Source: Fasciolopsis buskii
Taxonomy: Eukaryota; Platyhelminthes; Trematoda; Plagiorchiida; Fasciolidae
Reading direction: 5' to 3'
DNA: 64,000 nucleotides
Assembly: GCA_008360955.1 (NCBI GenBank)
Contig: LUCM01009035.1
Coordinates: 1 to 64,000, forward strand
Shown here: positions 1 to 12,785 of the stretch, one piece after another
Numbering within the stretch: position 1 is the first letter of the stretch
Layout of the letters: each line of letters starts with the position of its first letter
Made by a program: the position numbers and the translations under genes
The notes under the pieces: model-generated
What the model was told of the DNA's origin: nothing
What the model saw: only the letters and a program-made list of their open reading frames with translations
Database searches by the model: none

Positions 1-3000
1 CTCTCGACATCCTTGAGGACTACCAGGGGCTTGATGCTGGTTGCAGAGAAAATGGAGGATATATGCACCAGGCGGCGCAATTGATCTATTTGTGTCAGAC
101 AAGCCACAGACAGCCTAATAAACCTAGTTACTTGTGTTGTCTATTGTTCTAAGGACTCACGTTCAGTTCTAGCAGCCTGGTTCCTGGTGCGACGAAGGGC
201 GGATTACTCATCATTAACACAGTTGCTACATTCCAGCATGATACTGGTGCCTCTCCGTATTTGGGACCTGCCATTTATGCTCCCTAATTTGACCCACTTA
301 CTAGTCAACCTTATTTAGATGCGTTCCCGCCACTCCATTGCACTCCTTCTACTCTCTTACGCCCAAATCCTGAACCCAACTGCCAGTATCTCCACAACGT
401 TACTTGATTTGCCCCTGCCTCCTCTCAGGCTACCTGGAAAACTTTGGACACCTGTGTTTTGCCCATTTGAGTTACAACCTATCATGCGACCACTTATCCA
501 GCCCGCTCTTGTCCAGCGCCTGCTACAGTTGCCCTAGTCAGAAAACAATGCTTCCCTGACTCCTGCGAAGTGAAAAAGTAACTTTTTTCCCAAAAAATTC
601 ATGCATGCAAATCATGTGATTTGGCACCACCGTGGAGGTGAAGGGCAGATATGTTTAAGGAATAACAAAGAGTGAATTACTGAGTTAGTGGAACACGGAC
701 CCGTAGTCACATAGTAACTTGTTGCACTTTTGGTGGAAAGCAATAAATGCTGTTTAGGAAAAACTGTTTCGAGCCCGGCTAAGGCAACCAGCGGCCAATG
801 AGCATATTCAGAAGCGAATACTGATTGAATGACTCTCAGCTCTAGAAAATGGCTACGATTTCGGCGACTTGACTGTGGGCCACGGCCATTTATTCGAACG
901 TTTTCCACACGTAGTGCAAGCTGTTTCCAGTGGCAATTTAAGGTATTGCCTGAAGAATATATCTCCCAGCAAGCCTAGGCTGATAATGAATTCAGATATT
1001 CGATGGTCATAGGAATTTCGTGAGTTAAAGTCAACTGTTGAAAGACCGCTTATTTGCGAATCAAACTGATGAATGTTGTGCCTTGTCATTTCAGTGGAGC
1101 TCACACCAGTCCTCATGACCAACACGCATATCTCTTGAAAATTTGCGACATCCGCCAGAGCGAAGACCCAATTTGATAAGCAGGCGATTCAATGAAAAGC
1201 TAGGTGAATTTCGCAAGATTATTTGCATGCATAAACAAGAATAAGGGGCGATAATCCTGAAAAGCTCAACTTTCCTGCCAAAACGCAGCCAGTTAGAGCC
1301 AAATCTTTGCGAGGGTAAAAAATGAACCTGTTTGTGAAAACGTTGGCCACTTGACAAAATAGAGTTAACCGTCAAGGGCTTCCTCAGTCTATTTTCCTCG
1401 GATTGTACAGCTGATCGCGCGCTGAAAACTGAATAGAGGTGCAACACTTAAGGGTTCGCACAGGAGCTGTGGCCAACGAGTTCACCTGCGCCAACGTACC
1501 AGTGTAACCCAAATGTCTGCTCGAAGTTCGGCTGGACGAACGGCGGCTTCTACCGCGTCACATGCTGAAAATCTTAACTCGCTTCTCGGCAGCGGGTGGT
1601 AATTTTATGAAGTTTTGCAGGTGTCGGGCCATAAAGGATAGTGATGCGTCCCAATATGAGAAGTGCGCAGGTCACTCTTCGCTGAGAGCTCTTATTTTGA
1701 TAAGCGAAAGAGGCTTGTTTAAGCCAAACATTCAAGTTGTGACAGTACTACAAACCGGATGAAGACCCGTATGAACAAGGTTCGTCTACGTTTCTTCACT
1801 CGGAGGCTTCCACGATAATTCTGGAATTAAAGATAGGTGACACCGTTCTGGCAATGCCGTCAGTTGAAGATTAGGCGAGGGAAATTGAGCAAACCAATAA
1901 AGTGAGGATAATTTGCGGTGCCTTTGTTGGATGACACGCAATTGTTATGCAGCCAACAGAGTGGACTAAAAATTAATTCGGTGTGAGATAACAAAGACTT
2001 CTTTGGAGGGTATACCTAAAATGAGTTACTTATAATCCTAAATTATTTTTTGCTATATCAGATTTAGTCAGGTGGTTCAAGCGATTTTGATCCGTGCCCA
2101 GCTTTCCGTATGTAGACCAAGAGGGGGCCCGGGTTGGCAGTGCAAAGTGTTCTAAGGATGTAAACAAATGGGAAACTAGAAAGGTACTGACTAACTTAAC
2201 ATCGATAATCAAGGGAGTGACTACAAAAGACTGAGTACGTGCAGGTTCTCAACTTGTTTGGGGACCGTGGTCAGGAGACTGATTCCACAGATCAGGTGAA
2301 TTAAACTGAAACAGCGTAAAGGCGACTGAAGGTTGAGACCAGCTTGCAGACATCATGGTTGCCATTCCGTAGCGGATTGAAAGAGATGCACTGCAAAGAG
2401 CCATAGCCTGCCCAGTTGCATTACTAAAAGGATAAATTCAGTTATGTCAGCACAGATGCGGAGACGTTATAGTTCTGAGACAGTTTATTGAGCAACAGAC
2501 TATTTTACTTAACTTGAAAAAAATTTTTGCCAGTCTGAAATTGTTTCTTTTTTATCTTCGGTCTATCTTAGCATCACGACTGATAACATCTCAAAACCCC
2601 AGTGCAATCCGGGGGGAGCCTTATCCCACAGTGATAACTTTACTTCATAAATGTCTTATGGTTTAGCTTCTAGTTTCGTTTTCAGCTCTGGTGTAAATGA
2701 CTTAATTTTGATGCATTTTTCCTCGCTGAAGTATTTCTCCAAGATTCCCTGATATCACTCTTCAATGTCTACTGATGACGCCATTTTACGTAGCAGTGCT
2801 CCGTGTCTTCTCTATGTCTGACAGAAGCATGTAGGGAGCCCATAGTCAAAGACCTTCGAGGTGCAGTTTACGAAGGGTGGGTGCTCGCCCAATGCTCTAG
2901 GCAGAGAAGCAAACACTAACAAGTTTATGCATGCAACGGATGACCATAAAAGACTTGTGAATAATGTGAGCAGGATGCCAAGGTTTTTCACTAAGCTGTC

Positions 3001-6000
3001 AGTGACACAGGCGTTAAACCCGGAAGTGCTGATGTTCACCGGGGCGGTTTTGTCACGTTGAGGGAATAATCAAAATACAAAAATCCTGCGCTAAGGTTAT
3101 CAGGGGGCTTTTCTGGAGGCAAACTTAAAATCAAACAGAGAAATTGCGGAAGAAGCCAAATGAACTAGCTGTCTGCAACCTATCGAATGGAACCGCAGGG
3201 ATCAGGGACCAGGAAGCGAGAGAAATTCAGGTACATTAAAAGTGGACCAGATTGAAAGGAAATCAGCGTCGGAGAAGTGAAAAGAGTGTAGCGTGAACCA
3301 GGTGGCCTGGCAGGAACTCTCCAGGCTATAAGGTTGCACCAGCGCTATATACCGTCAGCTTACACAGTTTGCCTGTATGTAGCTGTGAGGAAGTTGCAAT
3401 AAAAGAACTCAAAGCCAGAAAAGATGCAGATCGACGTGCGACAGACATTCTCGGAATGAACCGCCTGAATCCCGGTGGAAGTTTAAAAAATTCCGTACTG
3501 TGGAGGTCTGGACGCACCCATTTCCAAGGACAAAGTTAGCACCAATGAGGCCGTTGCCCGCCGAGTTTGGGGAGGCTGTGGTTATGGAAGGGGTGCTCGG
3601 AAGTCTAGAGGCCATATTTCACGGTACACTAGGTAGTCGCCGCTTTCTTCCAAGAGAGTGAAGGCTGACCAAAATTAGACACAATCGGCTTTCGCAGCGA
3701 ATCAAGAGAGCCTCAGATGTCCAAAAACGATAGAATGAACCCAAATATGCCAACACAATGCACCACCCAAAGGTTACCAGTGTTGCAGATTTTCCAAAGA
3801 CAGGCGAAAAAGTTATGGCGGATCCAGTAAAAAACGAGGCCTGAGCGAGCCATGCAGATGGCTCAAAACGGCAATGATCATCTGCGTCCCAGGCTCCTCT
3901 TGCCGCAACAAATGGGGGACTACCACTCAAAAGGTCAGTCAAAGAATAGGGAACAAATAACTCAGGCTTTGCACTAAACTGTAAAACAGATGGTGCTGAT
4001 AGTGTAGAAAAAGCGCAGCAGCGATTAAAAACGGAATTTTCACTTCGTTCAAAACCCTTGGTACCCTTAGAAAGAGGTAGGCGTTGGAGCATACCTGGGT
4101 GGTCGGTACCAGCAAATTGCGGAGATATTAGAAAAGGGGATTGGAGGTTACCAACTATAGTAGCTATTCATCAGGGCATGCAGAAAGAACAGGTCCAAAC
4201 CTAGTGCACTGTCAGCCCAATATGCAAGCAGCAAGTACTTGAATACACTAGCAAAAACCCACAGATGATAGCGGTTGACAGAAACCAGACGAGTTTAACA
4301 TAGTTTTCCCAAGAACTGATGCTGTAAGTCAGACAGGCGTATTTTCTTGGGTGCGGTGACTGTTGCTCTAGCCGATGAAGGGAATGCAAACGTGTGCTGC
4401 CAAGATTGCAAACATACATTCGATCCAGTCGAACAGCGACTATTGACTACGGCGAAGAAGCCCATTGACACGTTTCAAGTGCTGCGCCGATGAGTGAGAT
4501 TTTTGCGGGAGATAGAATGTTCAAGGAAATGGATTGTTTTTTAAAGATAATGTTTTCTAATATCTGCCTACACGCTCGATTGCGTTTGATTTACCTCCAC
4601 AGGGCCTGTGCGTTTCCACTCGGGGTTCGGCTTTTGACGCCTTTATCAGATATTGTAGGTGACAGAAAGTTGGCGCTGGGTTGGCAATGGAATCCTGTCC
4701 AGAAGTGGTAACAAGGAAAATCCATCCATGGCCTATACTTGAGCATCTGCGGTCTCATCTACTTCAGTTACTGAGCGGCAGTGATATCGCCATCGCTCCC
4801 AACTTCCGCAGATGGTGCAAAGGTGTTGGATCATAAAGTAGCTCATTTAGGTTTTCTTAAATTGGTAACAAGTTTTATTGAAAACGCAAATTAGAGCAAA
4901 TCTAACCTGCAAAATAACACTCCTCTGTAATTTTTTAACGGCTGAAGACCATGGGGCTTTTGCTGTTGGTGCAAGCCAGGGCAGAACGAACTTCAAAAAG
5001 ATAATGACTTTTGACCGCGATTGAGTTGTGTAGCGTCGGCTAGCTGCAAAAACATGCAGAACACGAGCCTTCAGACTCAGACCCAACAGCACTGGCCAGG
5101 AGCAAACGGTTTTGCATGCTGCTGTAAAATAAGCAGCGAGGCCTGAAATAGAATAATGCGCGCAGGCCTAGGCCAGGTTTCTTGGAAGGCCGTATGCTGT
5201 CAGGACCATGTTCAAATACTATTGACGCCAATGGTCGAAAATAAGTTGTTAAAGACGCATCAGCACAGATGAGACTATGTTCATTAAAGGGGGCAGATTG
5301 TGGGGTGATACCCCTTAAATTCCGGAAATATGAAAGTTGGGGGATGTGATGTGGAAACAAGTTTTGCCCCCCCCCAGTGCAAATGGTGATGGAGACGAAC
5401 TCCAAATAAAATCACTACTTTCGACCAGAAAGCAACTTGCAGTGCCTGCACGATATGCCATTTTCAAGCAAGGAAGGCCGCGGGCTCTTCTTATCATGTT
5501 CCGACGCTGCTCCGAGGGGCCTTCAGGAAATTCGGGCATTCAACTAATCTCTGGTTGACGCCGCACAGTTTGCACTCAAATAGATCCATGCCATCAAAAG
5601 AAGGTTGCGCTTGGCTGTGACATTTCGCAGCATGTTTCAGTTAGCTGGTGGATGGCGTCGTTGGTCTGCCATTGTCCCGGATTAGACCGATAAACCTGCT
5701 ATCCTCTACGCACGCCCACGGGTCTAGTTGGCCCTTGCAGTCCTCAAGATTTGCTTCGCCGTCGCCCGGCTCCTGGCTTTTGCTTCTTCTCTCCAGCAGT
5801 GGAGGATAACGGAAGGTACTGTGTACTGCGTCCGCGTCGGACCTAATGTCCGTTTCATCTCAGGCTGGGGCACATTCCTGCATTTTTATCACTAGATCTG
5901 AAATGGCTTAAGCGTCTCCTCTGGTATGCCTTGTCTCGGACACCATCCAGTCAATCAGGTTTCTAGAAAATTTGAAAGGCTCTCTGAACATGGCTTTCAG

Positions 6001-7284
6001 TATTCCATCTGCCCTAGAATAAATAAGGACAGCTCCAATCTTGAGGTATCCACCGATGGCCTCACCTGCTCCTTCCCGACAATATTATGTCGCACGCAAT
6101 GATCTTTGTTCTCAGTTTGATATCCTGGGATCAATGAAATTTTCGAACCGATTCTTGAACTTGCACCACTGCTCAGTGGGCCTATCTTGCAGCGACGATT
6201 CTGCTTTGGATAATTATGATGGCAAGTTAGCTGTGGGAACGCGGAGGTCCACCAGTGCTTAAATTTCACTATCTATTCGATTCGTGCTCTTGGGCTGGGT
6301 TTTGACGGGAAAACGTACAAACTAATCTCAAATATGCGATCACAAATACTCAACTGAAAGACCAAAGCCGCTATACAGAAGTATGAGCGTGATTTCTACG
6401 GGTCTCAAACCAGTGAGCATTAGAATCGCGCGGAGTTCGAGCAAACAAGTTTTAAGCAAATAAAAATGTGCGCATGTGCGGAGTTCATTTGAATGATAGT
6501 GAGTTCATGGATTCTGATCAGGAGGGGTGTTTTTCGAAGGATTTTTTTCAGCTACTTGCTGTACCTGCTCTGCCACATTCAACAATGCGTCCTTTGCAAG
6601 TCTCACCTCTTGCTTGCGCTCGCTGACGCAAATGGAACTTCAAACACGAAGTCCTTTTATATGATTACATCTTTTAAAATTGTGGAGATAACTTAATTAT
6701 GGCTTGTGGTCATTTGATGCCAAGGAAATCGCCTGAAGCTGTTAACTTGCAATCCTCTTCCACCGTCGTTACTAACTGTGCCATATTTCCCCATTGTTAC
6801 TAGGGTAACCGACCAAATACTTTCGTCTATTTCATTTATTGCAGAGGAAATATAGAGAGCTCGGTCCTTCGTCAAAGTATCCTGCTGCCGTTATTGAAAT
6901 GGCGGCTAAGCCTTACTCTGTTTCGCCAAGCCCAAAATAGCTCCTGTATTGTTAGGACGGATTAATACCGCCATGTCAACTATGGTATCTCTCTTTCACT
7001 GTCAAGTCGCCACCATTGTATCCGTCCACGAACAAGGTACATTGTTCGGTCCACAAACCCCAACCAGCACATTCTGGCCAAAATCATGGAGTGGATTGCC
7101 AAGACCAGCTAATTACCTTTGGTTAATCCCAGCAATGGTTTTCTGAGCTGAAGATCCTTTACCTGAAACCACTTTATTCTTTTGGTCTGTTAACTGTAAG
7201 CCCTAAAAAGAAGGCAATGGAAATCACCTTCCTTAACATGATTAAAGCCTCTCTCGTGTGGCCCATGAACGAATGCTACTAAAG
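1..7284. other. No recognisable gene; presumed decayed repeats
   Basis: Both strands carry only short open frames. The longest, 4092-3619 on the minus strand (157 codons), has a composition like a random frame and no family motif that I can name. A cluster of minus-strand frames at 612-1447 and one at 5040-5405 are also unassigned. I see no RT, transposase or host-protein signature here. Confidence 0.5.
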
Positions 7285-7690
7285 GTCGAATCCTATGGGT
7301 TAGGAGTTCCGCTCTACTATTGGCTAATTTCCTATATGCCTGAAGACTCTCAAGTCTCCAGCATCAACGGAAAGCCATCTTAACACCGGCCAATCAGTGG
7401 CGATATAATCCAAGGTGGTTTTTTGGCCCCTTACTGTTGTACTTCTAAATACTTGGCAACTTTATAGCCCTAAGCCACAGAATACGTTTCCTGCTTGCTG
7501 ATGACATCAAGCTAGCCTAATATTTCGGACCATTTTACTTACCCCAAATCATGAGCTACATCCTGGAGGATATAAGCTCACTAGACTAGTAGTGCAGACA
7601 CTTAGCGAAGTAGCCTTCTGCAAACAAACGTGCTGTTTTGGCCTACAATTTTCAAATACCCTTTGGGAGGCTCTCTTCTTGCTCTTTCTG
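7285..7690 (+). mobile_element. Decayed LINE, catalytic reverse transcriptase fragment
   Basis: On the + strand, blocks read in order as a corrupted Ser-Ser-x-Ile-Asn-Gly (near 7357), SGDIIQGG (near 7396) and LLADDIKLA (near 7492-7518). These correspond to the RT motif Ser-Gly-Val-x-Gln-Gly and the catalytic Ala-Asp-Asp box. A following block LEDISSLD, CRHLAK and ANKRAVLAY (7563-7650) corresponds to the Leu-x-x-Asp-Leu-x-x-Leu-x-x-Trp...Lys-Cys-x-Val-Leu segment after the catalytic box. Stops and frameshifts are frequent. Confidence 0.6.
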
Positions 7691-10600
7691 CATTCGGAAG
7701 CTCTGCCTCAAAAATTAAGGAGACCATGTACGACGCATGCTATATGAGATTGCAATTTCTGGTTCGATGGCAGTTGCAGTAAGGGTCAGGATTTCACTTA
7801 ACCCCCGCATCGGATTTACCTCATCGTAGGCGGTACAACGTCATCCCTTATTTTTGAATCCCTTTTAGTTTGGTAAGAACGTATCACAATAACGTCTTAC
7901 ACCGAGCTCTATCAGCCTAACTTAGATAACCTTGTCAAAATTTCACCCGAGGATACGCCCAGACAGCTGCGTGTTTCACAAGCGAGCTATCTCCGTCAGG
8001 CTTATTCCACGAAAATCATATTGCTGTAGACTAAAGCCCTAGTGAGTTCAAAAACCGAATGTTAATGGGCTCCACTGAGGAGCGGAAGTAGCTCAGCCAA
8101 AGTTTTGATGAAAGGCTTCAGCTGTAGCTCGCTCAGTGTGTGATATCCAATAAAACTCACAATGGATATTTTGGCAGATGTCTACTTGCAAGAAAAGAAA
8201 AGCAATCTTAGATATCAGGCAAAGCCAAAGACAAGTAAAAAGATCGTGTACAACAAAGGAAGATTTCGCGAAATGGGTAAGAACCAAAATATCTGAGATT
8301 CACGTAACATTTGGGTATTCGACGATGTCCAGTTATGCACAAACATGCCCACGGGAGAGTGGGCAGGCAAACGGCTAAGTGACTTTTACTGGTTAAAATA
8401 AATAAACAGGTAGATGAACCTGGCAATACGCAGAAAATTGACGGTAAAAAAGGTCCTGTCAAACCTAGGAAAGTGACATTCGAGCCTCAGGTTAACTATC
8501 TACAAAATGATTACGTGTAGGTTTAGTCAGAGTTTAGTACTCGGAAAAATGTACCACAGATAAGAATATCTTCCTCAGATTTCATTTGAAGATGTTGTTA
8601 ATCCAGTGAATGGTAACATTTTAAACCCCCATATACGGAATCGAAGAGATACAAACTTTTTCCGCACGGGTTTATGGTAATCGCAATCTTAGCGGTACAC
8701 CTCTTGAATACCTAAAGAGACTTGCTTGGTTGCGTGATCAATTGTTGGAACGATGTTGCCGAAGTCAATATAGAATTTGGTTCAAAAATGAAGCAAAACT
8801 GGGGGCGCTCGTGATCAGAAATTATTTTCAGGGAATTAAATTAAGTCACGCCCAGAACAGAGATCAGCGTTTGAGTACACCAGTACTGTCTATCCCGCGG
8901 GTAAACTTCGTTCGGAAATCAGCGGCAAATGCTAAAATACAGCCAAATTGCTTGTTATCTACTATGCTCGCGCAGTTTACTCTGCGACGAAAAGGGCGTT
9001 TAAATTATTGGTGACCGATAGAGGATTTTAAACGTCACCAAGAGGAAGGAAGGAGACAACGCAGTGAAAAACTATGCCAGTAATCTCAAAATAGGCGAGA
9101 AAGCGGGTTCTGTATTGTATGGCTATTTCTGCATCCAGGTGAAGTATGCCAAGTTCAACTGAAGGTGTGTAAGAGAGTAATCATAGTGAACCAAAGTTTG
9201 AGGGTGCAGAGACGGGAAACATCACCGAAAGTGAGGAGGAAAATAAAGAGCGCTATACGATACGTCAAATGATATACCCGGCGACCGTAGGTTATTTCGA
9301 ATTGGCGTTGGAATTTTTCGCCTCTTTATAAGAAGGAAAAATATTTTGCCAGTGACTGAAAGCGGAATTTCTCCCAGGAACAGCCGAGGGAGACGAATAG
9401 AGTCATGAAGGTATTTGAATGACAGAATTTATGTATGGGTATTTTCCTAGGTACTCATTGCTTACCTGATGGTCTGTTGGCCAGGAAGTCCGAAGGCGTT
9501 GCACCTAAGGCTTATGATGAGACCTACAGCAAAAGCTAGAAATGAATCTTATACAAATTGAGGATTAGCTACAAATTTATGCCAAATATAATATAAAATA
9601 CAACAAAAGGCCAGTGCTGATTTAGATCCACAAGAAGGGGCTAAGTTTGTACCTAAACATTGGTTCCAGGAGATAAGGATGTCACCTTCAGATCAGAAGG
9701 GCCAAAGCGTTTAACCTTGAACACACTACGTTTGGGCTAACCAGTATTCTAGGGAATCTGTGTATCTGTGATAGTAGGCAATGGGGACGGTAAGTTTATC
9801 ACGGACAATAAAAAATGAACAGGGCTTTGCGAAGGATTTGGTCTGGTGCAGATTACATTCCGCAATTGCACAAGCCGCTACGCTAAAGTTCCAATGAATG
9901 CTGACTTATGGTGAGTAGCTAAGGATTTCCCGGTAAACAGAGCTGGTCATGAGTCGCTGGGTAATGTGAACCAATTTTGTCTTTCACTGTCTGCATCAAA
10001 TTTTTGTCTCAGCTTAAAGTATCTTCCATTTTCGAAGGATCAGAATGGTCCACTCGGGAATTCGCCCTCTCCCTTCCGCCCTTCTTGTCTTCATATGTAG
10101 CATGAGATACCATGGGCTGCATAAGTTTCGATGCTTTCCCCATTTTCGACCGTATCTGAGAGCAAAGCGCCATTGCAACGAGTTTAATAAAAAAGGAGCT
10201 TGATGTTAAGTGCAAACAAATACGAAGGTACGCGAGATGCACGGCAGCGCGTGCGGACTCACCGTAGAAAAAATCACCCATATTAACCATTTGAAAATCG
10301 GGACATGACTCTTAAAATGGATGTTTCTTTGCGTGAGTTGTTAAATGACTGTAACTTCTAAGGTTGTAAGAAACAAAAGAGAATGATAGAGTAGAAACCA
10401 AATTATCGTAGATACAGAGGTATCTAATGCAATGCACTTTTGGAGTTTGAATCTAAGGATGAAAGATGAAAAAGAAACAATGATAAACGAACTAAATAAA
10501 AGTAGACTGGCGGAACATAGCGATTAGAACTTCTTGATGTTTGCATTTACGACTGTAGATCGGGATTGTTAGCTTGAGACTAGTAGGCAAACAATAGTGG

Positions 10601-11083
10601 GGTACAGTGAGGTAGATGACGTTGGGGTTTCCAATGCGCGCGGTGAAGTGTTAAGTTATTAGTTTTCACTCCAGAAATCCGTCCACTCATCGTATGCTCG
10701 ATCTTTTGACACGATGCGTTCAATTTAAAGTACCATTTTCAATGCACCCGTCTCTGACTTCGGAAGCTCAATGAACTTCAACAGAGTGAAACATGCCAAA
10801 TGGCAATAGACAGTTTATTCTAGAGCCTTGGTTCCGACCTTACTTTTACTGTCGCTCGTGAAACTTCAATTCCGAGGTGATTTCGTCTCAGAAAATGAGA
10901 TGTTTGCAAGGTAAGCTGCACGAACTAGTTAGGGGATACAGAAGGATAATGATGTCGTCTATGCGAAATGCACAGGGTTGCCCTTGAAGGCCTGGGTCCT
11001 AATAGGTCCTAATAGCTCCTCAAATAACATTGACGAGGAGTGGCCAAAGAATGCCTTGGTAAACGAACAATGGATGCTGTCAT
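7691..11083. other. No recognisable gene
   Basis: Sequence from 7.7 to 8.1 kb may be the remainder of the LINE fragment before it, but motifs are lost. From 8.1 to 11.0 kb the + strand is purine-rich with scattered short frames and no domain. A small tandem TCCTAATAGG-type repeat occurs near 11000. Confidence 0.5.
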
Positions 11084-12091
11084 TCAAGAGTGGAGCCACA
11101 ATTTTGCACTGATGAATAAGATTGAGCAACACCCTAAAAATGATCTACCATAAGATAAATGAACTGGTATAATGCTCTCCGGTAGCTCAAAGATGAAGTC
11201 AATCACCTTTCTGGTCCTAGCCGTCTGAAGGAACATTTGTTCGCAAAACTTAAGTTCACATGAATAATGGATTCGTGAAGCACGTGGAGACGTGTTTACT
11301 GAAGCACCATTGGGATTTAAATTTAGAACTCTGTCAGAGATTTCATACCTGTTTGTCACTCGGGCCATTTTGGTCTCAGAGTACTCCACCGGATTAAAGG
11401 AGCGCCAAGAGCTACGTCCTTAGTAATGTTTGGAGGTGCGTAACTTAGCTCACGAATTTTGAATCCACACAGGCTTCCTATAACCGGTAAATGAAAACCG
11501 GGTAATGTTTTCAGCAGAAATGTGAAAAACATCGTCTATATGAAGGAAAAATTGTAGGGGCTCAGTGCGGCCCCATGAGTGACCACACTGTTTAAAGGGA
11601 CTAGACTCAATTAAGCACCCTCTACAGAAAATACGCCGCGGAATTTGGAAGAGCAGGATGTGAACCACGACAGATGCCAGACATCATAACATCGGTCGAG
11701 TTTGGTGAATTTGGTGATACCTATATAAATTACGGTAAGCGTTTTTCTGGAATTTGATACCCTGATGATAGGATTGAAAAAGCAATACTAATGGCTTGCG
11801 GCGAGCGAGATTCCAAAAAGCCTTTCTGACCAGTGTGAGTAACATTCAATGAGGATAAACTAAGTAAAACACGCTGCATTACCGCCGCTCCATTAATTTG
11901 AAGTCAAATTGTATATGATTGATTGATCGGTGATTGAGGGGATCATATGGAGAACTTATACGAAAATGATCACCGATGTGTAAAGCAAATACAGCAAATG
12001 TGAATACGGCGTTCCGCAGGTTGATTGGTAAACTCACGTTATCCTTAAGACCTTGGAGAAGAAGCTTCGGTGGGCTGCCATCCTGGCTCAA
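11084..12091 (-). mobile_element. Decayed CR1/L2-like LINE, catalytic reverse transcriptase and thumb
   Basis: Read on the minus strand, the frame 11668-11450 contains GCLIESSPFKQCGHSWGRTEP followed by LQFFLHIDDVFHI and ITRFSFTGY. This is the corrupted Ser-Gly-Val-Pro-Gln-Gly-Ser...Leu-Phe-x-x-Tyr-Ile-Asn-Asp...Phe-Ala-Asp-Asp region; the catalytic Asp-Asp has become Thr-Gly. The frame 11389-11084 continues with ELKFCEQMFLQTARTRKVIDFIF and LSYGRSFLGCCSILF, matching the thumb block Leu-Lys-Phe...Phe-Ile-x-Arg and Val-Arg-Pro-Ile-Leu-Glu-Tyr-Cys. The frame 12091-11879 probably represents upstream RT sequence. The element is dead, and more diverged than the copy at 43 kb. Confidence 0.6.
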
Positions 12092-12639
12092 TCTACACGG
12101 CGACCGGCTAAGTCAGATGACCCAAATCTGGTAAACAAAAACTCACGTAAGAAATGGTGGGCTCTGTGGAATGCCATTAACTGCGTGAGGTTAAAAGTGA
12201 AACGTTACATGCTCGCTCCCGGGAGTGATGAGACATCGCATACCACAAGTTAGCCCAAGAACGTAAAGAATGCCGCCCCTAGCTGAGAGATGTGGCCTAA
12301 AGCATGCGCTCCAATTTTGATCGGGCTAGATTTTGGCCCACGAACCAGTCGTTTACGGCCTGCGTAGAGGCAGATATCTAAACCCCGTGGCAAGCTCCGG
12401 TAGTGACTTATAGAACTGCACTTGAAGGAGTTCAGTCCTTCTTAGATGACCACGTTTTTTGAATGAAAAGCCAGCTGTCAAACATTGTCCCGCTTTCGTT
12501 TATGAAGAACTGTTCCAATTACCTTGTTTGTTTTGTTTGCGCCACTAATTGGTTCACCACTGCTATCAGACCCCAGCGGCGTTGCACATTGGTATCAATG
12601 AAAGCTTTTAGTTTTTGTAAAAGCTCTTCCAGCCATGAA

Positions 12640-12785
12640 GGATAATCGATATGTATTTGTGCTGCCTCTGGGGAGGACAGTCGTAGGTAAAATCAGAGGG
12701 GCAGCAATCTGGAATAATGTTCCCAAGGAAATTAAAGAACAGATGAGAAGCAAAAGATGGATCGCTAATTTAAAATAAGATGTAG
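12640..12785 (+). mobile_element. LINE ORF2 C-terminal fragment
   Basis: One + frame reads a basic segment, then KIRGAAIWNNVPKEIKEQM and a Lys-rich end followed by a stop. This resembles the conserved C-terminus of CR1/jockey-like ORF2 proteins, where Gly-Ala-x-x-Trp-Asn-x-Leu-Pro is followed by a short helix and a Phe-Lys-x-x-Leu-type end. It is short but specific because the Trp-Asn-x-x-Pro block falls about 15 residues before the stop. Confidence 0.45.

Noticed and set aside
3619..4092. 157-codon minus-strand frame
   Set aside because: It has no recognisable domain, and its composition is typical of a chance frame. It was not called as a gene.
6693..6940. GGCGAAAC near 6923 (minus strand) as a fourth hammerhead
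   Set aside because: No CTGATGA-like strand or matching helix II lies at the required distance.
7240..7300. Possible tRNA B-box-like GGTCGAATCC
   Set aside because: No A-box, acceptor stem or anticodon stem could be folded around it, and it lies at the edge of a LINE fragment.
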